Assembly: GCA_004555655.1 (NCBI GenBank)
Contig: SFHJ01000024.1
Span: 27,538 to 91,537, forward strand
Reading direction: 5' to 3'
DNA length: 64,000 bases
DNA from: Clostridiales bacterium
Lineage (GTDB): Bacteria > Bacillota > Clostridia > Oscillospirales > Oscillospiraceae
This document shows, piece by piece, positions 60,126-64,000 of this stretch; the first letter of the stretch is position 1, and each line of letters begins with the position of its first letter. The notes below the pieces were generated by a model. The model searched no databases. It saw only the letters and a program-made list of their open reading frames with translations, and had not been told where the DNA came from. Position numbers and translations under genes: made by a program.

Positions 60126-62255
60126 TTAGACAAACTCCGCTTTTCCTGAATCGGCTTCCAGAGATAACCCCATTTCCGGGTCATACAAGCTCAGATTTGT
60201 CAGGACAGCGCTTGTTTCTGTCAGCGGCAAGATATCCCCGGCGTCTGCCAGTGCGCGGTAATGCCGGGCGTAGATGCTGACGCAGTACTGACCGGCTCTG
60301 CGGTAATCCTCTCTTCTCGCGCTTCCATCCAAAAGCGGCTGACATGCTTCGAAGCCCTCCGCCAGAGGAATATAAATCGTACTGGTTGCCTGATCGATCA
60401 AGTGGAAGTTCTTTGCAACGGTTTCAAAGGGAAGCAGGCAGCCATGAAGCCCGGCTCGCAGGGATTCCACCGCCTTGGATTTATCCATCTGGTCACCAAT
60501 CAGTGATCGCAAAGCAGTGAAATACCGCTGCATGGTTTCCGGTTCTCCCGGATCGCAATTCCCCTTGAGCGCCTCCTGTGCAGCACGGACGTTGATCCGC
60601 TGCAGGAGCGGAACGGAGCTCTCCGATTCAAAATAGGTAACGATACTGTCACCGGCTGCCCGTTTTCCCTCCCGATTACAGCGCCCGGCAGCCTGCGCGA
60701 TGGAATCCAGTCCGGCGATCTCCCGATAAACTGCCGGAAAATCCACATCCACGCCTGCTTCAATCAAAGAAGTGGACACAACCCGGCAGGCAAGTCCCTC
60801 TTTCAGGCGCTGGCGGATCGTATCCAGCACAGACTTCCGGTGAGCGGGATACATCAGGGTGGACAGGTGATAGCTTCCCTCGGGGGGAAGCAATCCGTAA
60901 ATCTTCTGCGCCGCTTTTCGTGTATTTACAATGCAGAGCACCTGTTTTTGCCGACGCAATTCCGATGCCAGATCTTCGTCAGAAAGCGCCCCGCCATTGC
61001 GGTATGTAACTCTTTGGAATTTTTGAACATATTCCGCCACGTTTGGGCATAGCTCTTTGATTTGCAGCTCCGGGCAGAAGGACTGAATTACATCTGCGAG
61101 TACTGGTTGGGTTGCTGTACACAGCACAACAGTGGAACAAAAATATGCCGTCAGGTTGGCGATGGCGCCGATACAGGGCTTCAGGTGGCAGGTCGGCAGC
61201 ATCTGCGCCTCATCAAAAATGATCACGCTGTTGGCCATATTGTGCAGCTTCCGGCATTGCGACGGGCGGTTGGAATAGAGCGACTCAAAGAACTGAACGG
61301 CAGTTGTGACGATGACAGGAGCGTCCCAGTTTTCCGAAGCGAGACGCTGAAAAAGATTGTGCCCATTTGTCTCTGTACCGTCATCAGCGCGAATGCCGCT
61401 GTGATGCTCCACCACGTTGTTCTCGCCCAGAATGGCTCGAAATACGGCCGCGTTCTGTTCAATAATTGAAGTATAAGGGATCACATAAATGACCCGATCC
61501 AATCCATTCTCCACAGCGTGCTTCAGCGCAAAGGCAAGAGAGGACACGGTTTTCCCGCCGCCGGTCGGTACAGTGAGAGAGTAAACGCCGCGCGGCTGCG
61601 CTGCGGCAGCCAGACACTGTTTCAGAATATCACAGCGGTTTTGGTTCAGTTCCGTTTTTGCAGGAAACCACGGCTGCGTATACGCATGCAGTCTGTCTAA
61701 AAGCGCCGGAAGGGGATCATATCCGCCGCGATTGCCGGAATCATCCGACATAAACGCTTCCGTATCCAGATAGTCCGCATCCACCAGACACGAATACAGC
61801 ATCCGTGTCCAGAGAGACAGAGAAAAAGGATCCTGAAAGGCCGGTGGTTTCCCGGAATTTGGCAGAGTTCCGCTCCAGAAGCAGTTTGGAATCCCGCCGC
61901 CAAACCCTTTTTTAAGCCGGCCTACGCAACTCGGTGCACCGGCAGGGTCCATGCGTGGATTGCCAAAGTCCGGGAGACCTCCGTTATGCCCGACAACACA
62001 GCATGCCGCCAGATCCTCACCAATTTTTGCGCATTCCAAAGCACCGGCAGTTGCGTGGTCGACCTTCGCCCCACCGCGCAGACGCTTCTGGAATTCCTCG
62101 GAGCATTTGCCGATGTCATGGGCATACCCCAGCAATTTCCCGCGTTGTTCTTCTCCAAACCGGGATGCAAAATCAGCGCAGCGCACTGCAGTTCCGTTCA
62201 GATGTTCCTCTACAGTTTGCGTCTTTCCGTCCTCTCGAATGTGTGCAAAAAACAT
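60126..62255 (-). CDS. cas3: CRISPR-associated helicase/nuclease Cas3
   Basis: A 709-residue Cas3 that degrades DNA marked by Cascade. The N-terminal HD nuclease domain has His18, and His46-Asp47 in 'YAHDIGKCSEEF', plus 'KVDHATAGA' and 'VGHNGG'. The helicase has Walker A 'PTGGGKTVSSLAF', the DExH-type box 'IIFDEAQMLPT' and 'SLIEAGVDVDFP'. The ATG at 62255 (MFFAHIREDG) follows GAGGG; a GTG 12 bases earlier is less likely. It is the first gene of the cas operon, with a promoter at 62310-62338. Confidence 0.94.
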   Translation of the reverse strand: MFFAHIREDGKTQTVEEHLNGTAVRCADFASRFGEEQRGKLLGYAHDIGKCSEEFQKRLRGGAKVDHATAGALECAKIGEDLAACCVVGHNGGLPDFGNPRMDPAGAPSCVGRLKKGFGGGIPNCFWSGTLPNSGKPPAFQDPFSLSLWTRMLYSCLVDADYLDTEAFMSDDSGNRGGYDPLPALLDRLHAYTQPWFPAKTELNQNRCDILKQCLAAAAQPRGVYSLTVPTGGGKTVSSLAFALKHAVENGLDRVIYVIPYTSIIEQNAAVFRAILGENNVVEHHSGIRADDGTETNGHNLFQRLASENWDAPVIVTTAVQFFESLYSNRPSQCRKLHNMANSVIIFDEAQMLPTCHLKPCIGAIANLTAYFCSTVVLCTATQPVLADVIQSFCPELQIKELCPNVAEYVQKFQRVTYRNGGALSDEDLASELRRQKQVLCIVNTRKAAQKIYGLLPPEGSYHLSTLMYPAHRKSVLDTIRQRLKEGLACRVVSTSLIEAGVDVDFPAVYREIAGLDSIAQAAGRCNREGKRAAGDSIVTYFESESSVPLLQRINVRAAQEALKGNCDPGEPETMQRYFTALRSLIGDQMDKSKAVESLRAGLHGCLLPFETVAKNFHLIDQATSTIYIPLAEGFEACQPLLDGSARREDYRRAGQYCVSIYARHYRALADAGDILPLTETSAVLTNLSLYDPEMGLSLEADSGKAEFV

Positions 62256-62309
62256 CGTTTCCCTCACCCCCGCCTTCCAAAACGGTAATTTTGCATAAAT
62301 TACAAAGTA

Positions 62310-62338
62310 AGCATATCATATTATTTGGCGATATTCAA
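62310..62338 (-). promoter_or_regulatory. Promoter of the cas operon
   Basis: On the minus strand TTGAAT (62338-62333), 17 bases, TATGCT (62315-62310), about 55 bases before the cas3 start in an AT-rich region. Confidence 0.65.
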
Positions 62339-62389
62339 TATATTCATCATGCAAAGCTTCGGTCTAACCGGTAGTATTCGTATACAATT

Positions 62390-62425
62390 AAGCTCCCCAT
62401 GAATTTGCAAATTCATGGGGAGCTT
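62390..62425. repeat. Perfect 36-bp palindrome without loop
   Basis: Each arm is AAGCTCCCCATGAATTTG or its complement, meeting with no spacer at 62407/62408. It lies 52 bases upstream of the cas -35 element. It could form a cruciform or act as an operator or transcription terminator. There is no matching T-run of terminator length. Confidence 0.85.
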
Positions 62426-62676
62426 TGTACAAATCGAGCTTAGCTAAACAGAAGTACCTGGGCTGAGTTTTATGGCTCGATCTGAGGAAATGCTGACGTA
62501 TCAACGGTTAGCATGGTTCTCAACGGTTTTGCCGCAGAATATCGAATTTCCTGCAACCGTTGGAAATACTGGGTTTGCAGGCGTTTTGTAGTTTTGGAAA
62601 AACAGCAGTCAAATAGCAGTCAAGCTTCTTCCTGCTCCTGCACATTGTTTGATGATTCTTACAATAAAACGCCTTG
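62426..62676. other. Gene-free stretch with a possible coding relic
   Basis: About 250 bases without a supported gene. On the minus strand, a short frame just before 62620 reads ESSNNVQEQEEA then TGA, bounded upstream by a stop, with two CAGTCAAATAG/CAGTCAAG-like direct repeats (GCAGTCAA at about 62606 and 62617). This resembles the end of a lost gene, possibly a mobile-element integrase, but is not firm. Confidence 0.25.
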
Positions 62677-63156
62677 TTATGCCCAAGGGTCGTCCTGCAC
62701 AGGGATGCGGATGCCGGAGAGGATGCTGGAATACTCCCAGAGGTACCAGTTGGTACCCTTCTGCCGCAGCTTCATGGGACGGGGTGAATCGGCTCCCGCG
62801 GTCTTCAGATACACGCGCAGATAACCCGGCTCCACATCCTGCGGTCTCGGATCGGGCAGCACCTGCAGCGTATAAGGGCGCGCCGGCGTGTAGCCGTTCT
62901 GCGGCGTCGCGCCGTCAAAATACGCCAGCGGCAGGTAGGTCTTGCCGCGCAGACGGTCACGCAGAAACTGCGTGTCATAACCTGTCATGGGACGCGGCCC
63001 GCGCAGGACGTTCATCGCCTCCACACCCGCGTTTGCATCGCGCGTATATAGCTGCAGCGCGGCGAGAAACAGCGCGCAGGTCATCTCCGGCCGCGACAGG
63101 TCGGCGGCAGAAAATTCCGCAGCCGCTTGCGGCAGCTCGTTCAGAATGATTTGCAT
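62677..63156 (-). CDS. DUF6935-like protein
   Basis: A 159-residue soluble protein. Features: 'MNVLRGPRPMTGYDTQFLRD', 'RPYTLQVLPDPRPQDVEPGY', 'YLKTAGADSPRPMKLRQKGT', 'NWYLWEYSSILSGIRIP' and a terminal 'DPWA'. This pattern agrees with what I recall of DUF6935, a small family of unknown function in Firmicutes, often near other stress or uncharacterised genes. AAAGGAG precedes the ATG. It is separated by 15 bases from the upstream gene and cotranscribed with it. Confidence 0.6.
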   Translation of the reverse strand: MQIILNELPQAAAEFSAADLSRPEMTCALFLAALQLYTRDANAGVEAMNVLRGPRPMTGYDTQFLRDRLRGKTYLPLAYFDGATPQNGYTPARPYTLQVLPDPRPQDVEPGYLRVYLKTAGADSPRPMKLRQKGTNWYLWEYSSILSGIRIPVQDDPWA

Positions 63157-63171
63157 TGACGTTCTCCTTTC

Positions 63172-64000
63172 TCATCCTACAGCGTCGGAAAATGGATACA
63201 ATGTCGCGTAATAATAGTCAAGAGCGGCAAACGCACCGATGCGGGCGATGACGGCAAGCTCTCCATATTCTGTCACCACAACAGGCATATCCAGGTTTAT
63301 GGCCTCATCCGAGAGCGTCCATGCCAGTCTTTCGTCATAGCCCGTCTCCTGCCGCTGCTCCTGCGTCATAAAGCCGTTGTCTGCCTGAAAATACGCCTCC
63401 GCCGCAGCACGAACCGCCGCGAGGAAATCGCTTTCGGATATCCCGAGGCGCTTCAGCAGGGCTCTTGTATCAAGCTGCATATCCCGCTCGCGGTCGTAGC
63501 AGTACACGGCGCACTCGGGCAGCTCGTAGTAGGAATCGGTCCAGAGGATCAGTTGTTCCACGCCGTCAAAGGCCGTATAGTAAGATTCGATCATATGCGT
63601 GACCGGCGGTTCATTCCGCGAGAGTCGGTCCAGCTCCGTTTCCGCCCGCGTTTCAAAGCGGTCGCGGATGTCGCTGTTGATCTGATCGAGCGCGGTCGAG
63701 TCCTCGCTGAAGAAGCAGGGAATGTGGTAGCTGTAATACATCTCATAACCATCGAAACCGTTGGGGACAGTCACCGTGCCGGAGACATTCAGCGGCTCGT
63801 AATAAACACTTGACAACTGCGCCATGGTAAAACCGGTGCTCCACTGCCCTGCAGCAGGCCAGAAGAACATACCGTAATTCAGATAAATGCCGGGCAGCTC
63901 TGTTGTATCCATGAGGAACAATCCGCCACCTTCTGCCGAGTAGTCGAGCAGCAATTCATACGGTATCGTCTCATCGCCAATTCGCTCGGCCTGCACGGCC
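63172..64000 (-). CDS. Uncharacterised protein, 5' end beyond window
   Basis: At least 276 codons, open at the right edge, so the true N-terminus is outside. The visible part has beta-rich stretches ('GYEMYYSYHIPCFFSEDST', 'INSDIRDRFETRAETELDRL', 'GVEQLILWTDSYYELPECAV'). The pattern of Y.I.IP followed by IN..I resembles DUF4163/DUF3298 extracytoplasmic domains. That would fit a secreted or anchored protein, but the signal region cannot be seen. Function unknown. Confidence 0.55.
   Translation of the reverse strand, partial: AVQAERIGDETIPYELLLDYSAEGGGLFLMDTTELPGIYLNYGMFFWPAAGQWSTGFTMAQLSSVYYEPLNVSGTVTVPNGFDGYEMYYSYHIPCFFSEDSTALDQINSDIRDRFETRAETELDRLSRNEPPVTHMIESYYTAFDGVEQLILWTDSYYELPECAVYCYDRERDMQLDTRALLKRLGISESDFLAAVRAAAEAYFQADNGFMTQEQRQETGYDERLAWTLSDEAINLDMPVVVTEYGELAVIARIGAFAALDYYYATLYPFSDAVG

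Noticed and set aside
53875..62255. Missing cas6 as a sign of an incomplete locus
   Set aside because: Type I-C systems normally lack cas6; Cas5c processes the crRNA.

Overview
The window looks like a chromosomal segment of a GC-rich, anaerobic, endospore-forming member of the Clostridia, most likely an Oscillospiraceae-type gut bacterium. This rests on Gram-positive Shine-Dalgarno sites (AGGAGG) with frequent GTG/TTG starts, a T-box riboswitch, DUF4317 and C_GCAxxG_C_C proteins, SpoIID/peptidoglycan-binding sporulation-type proteins, a flavodiiron-rubredoxin fusion for oxygen detoxification, and SLH-domain and lipoprotein surface proteins. The species cannot be named from the sequence alone.

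Layout. 1-2.9 kb: hflK/hflC (SPFH membrane proteins) and a DUF4317 gene. 2.9-5.4 kb: a mobile-element scar with a truncated IS5-type transposase, a small recombinase-associated ORF and a large serine recombinase. 5.4-12.3 kb: housekeeping genes (GNAT, TRIC channel, greA, trmO, truA), a self-regulated GntR-ABC operon and a D-2-hydroxyacid dehydrogenase. 12.4-18.5 kb: a three-gene peptidoglycan-binding/SpoIID cluster, a divergent acetate-kinase-like gene, and a divergent purine salvage pair (apt and an NCS2 permease). 18.9-27.2 kb: membrane proteins, a Tet(M)-like GTPase fused to a YacP/NYN nuclease domain, a radical SAM protein, an SH3 lipoprotein, a HAD hydrolase and a CAT-like acetyltransferase. 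27.3-31.6 kb: a five-gene lipoate operon (AAA/CYTH NTPase, two lipoate ligases, a free lipoyl-domain protein, lipoyl synthase). 31.6-40.3 kb: a heterodimeric ABC exporter, an orphan rfbA and a MacB/FtsX-type transporter with a very long coiled coil. 40.4-53.6 kb: an SLH protein, a RACo-like ASKHA protein, TrpB2 behind a Trp T-box, a NahK-like sugar kinase, the flavodiiron fusion, pepD, and a dnaJ-grpE-dnaK mini-operon with a membrane-anchored J protein. 53.9-62.3 kb: a complete type I-C CRISPR-Cas locus. The right end holds two proteins of unclear function.

The most interesting features are two. First, there is a family of short modular intergenic repeats (7.9, 16.0, 27.2 and 53.7 kb, with a solo end at 50.5 kb). 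The four full copies sit between convergent genes, each next to terminator hairpins. In two copies the whole 26-28 bp hairpin is duplicated exactly on both sides, and the fourth copy abuts and truncates the last CRISPR repeat. Second, the CRISPR locus has a single-nucleotide deletion in cas1 that splits it into two frames, and a strong internal Shine-Dalgarno/GTG inside cas8c that fits an independently translated Cas11c. Other notable points are an acetate kinase homologue altered at catalytic positions, a perfect 36-bp palindrome upstream of cas3, and an unexplained structured element near 24.2 kb.

No rRNA or tRNA gene was recognised in the window.
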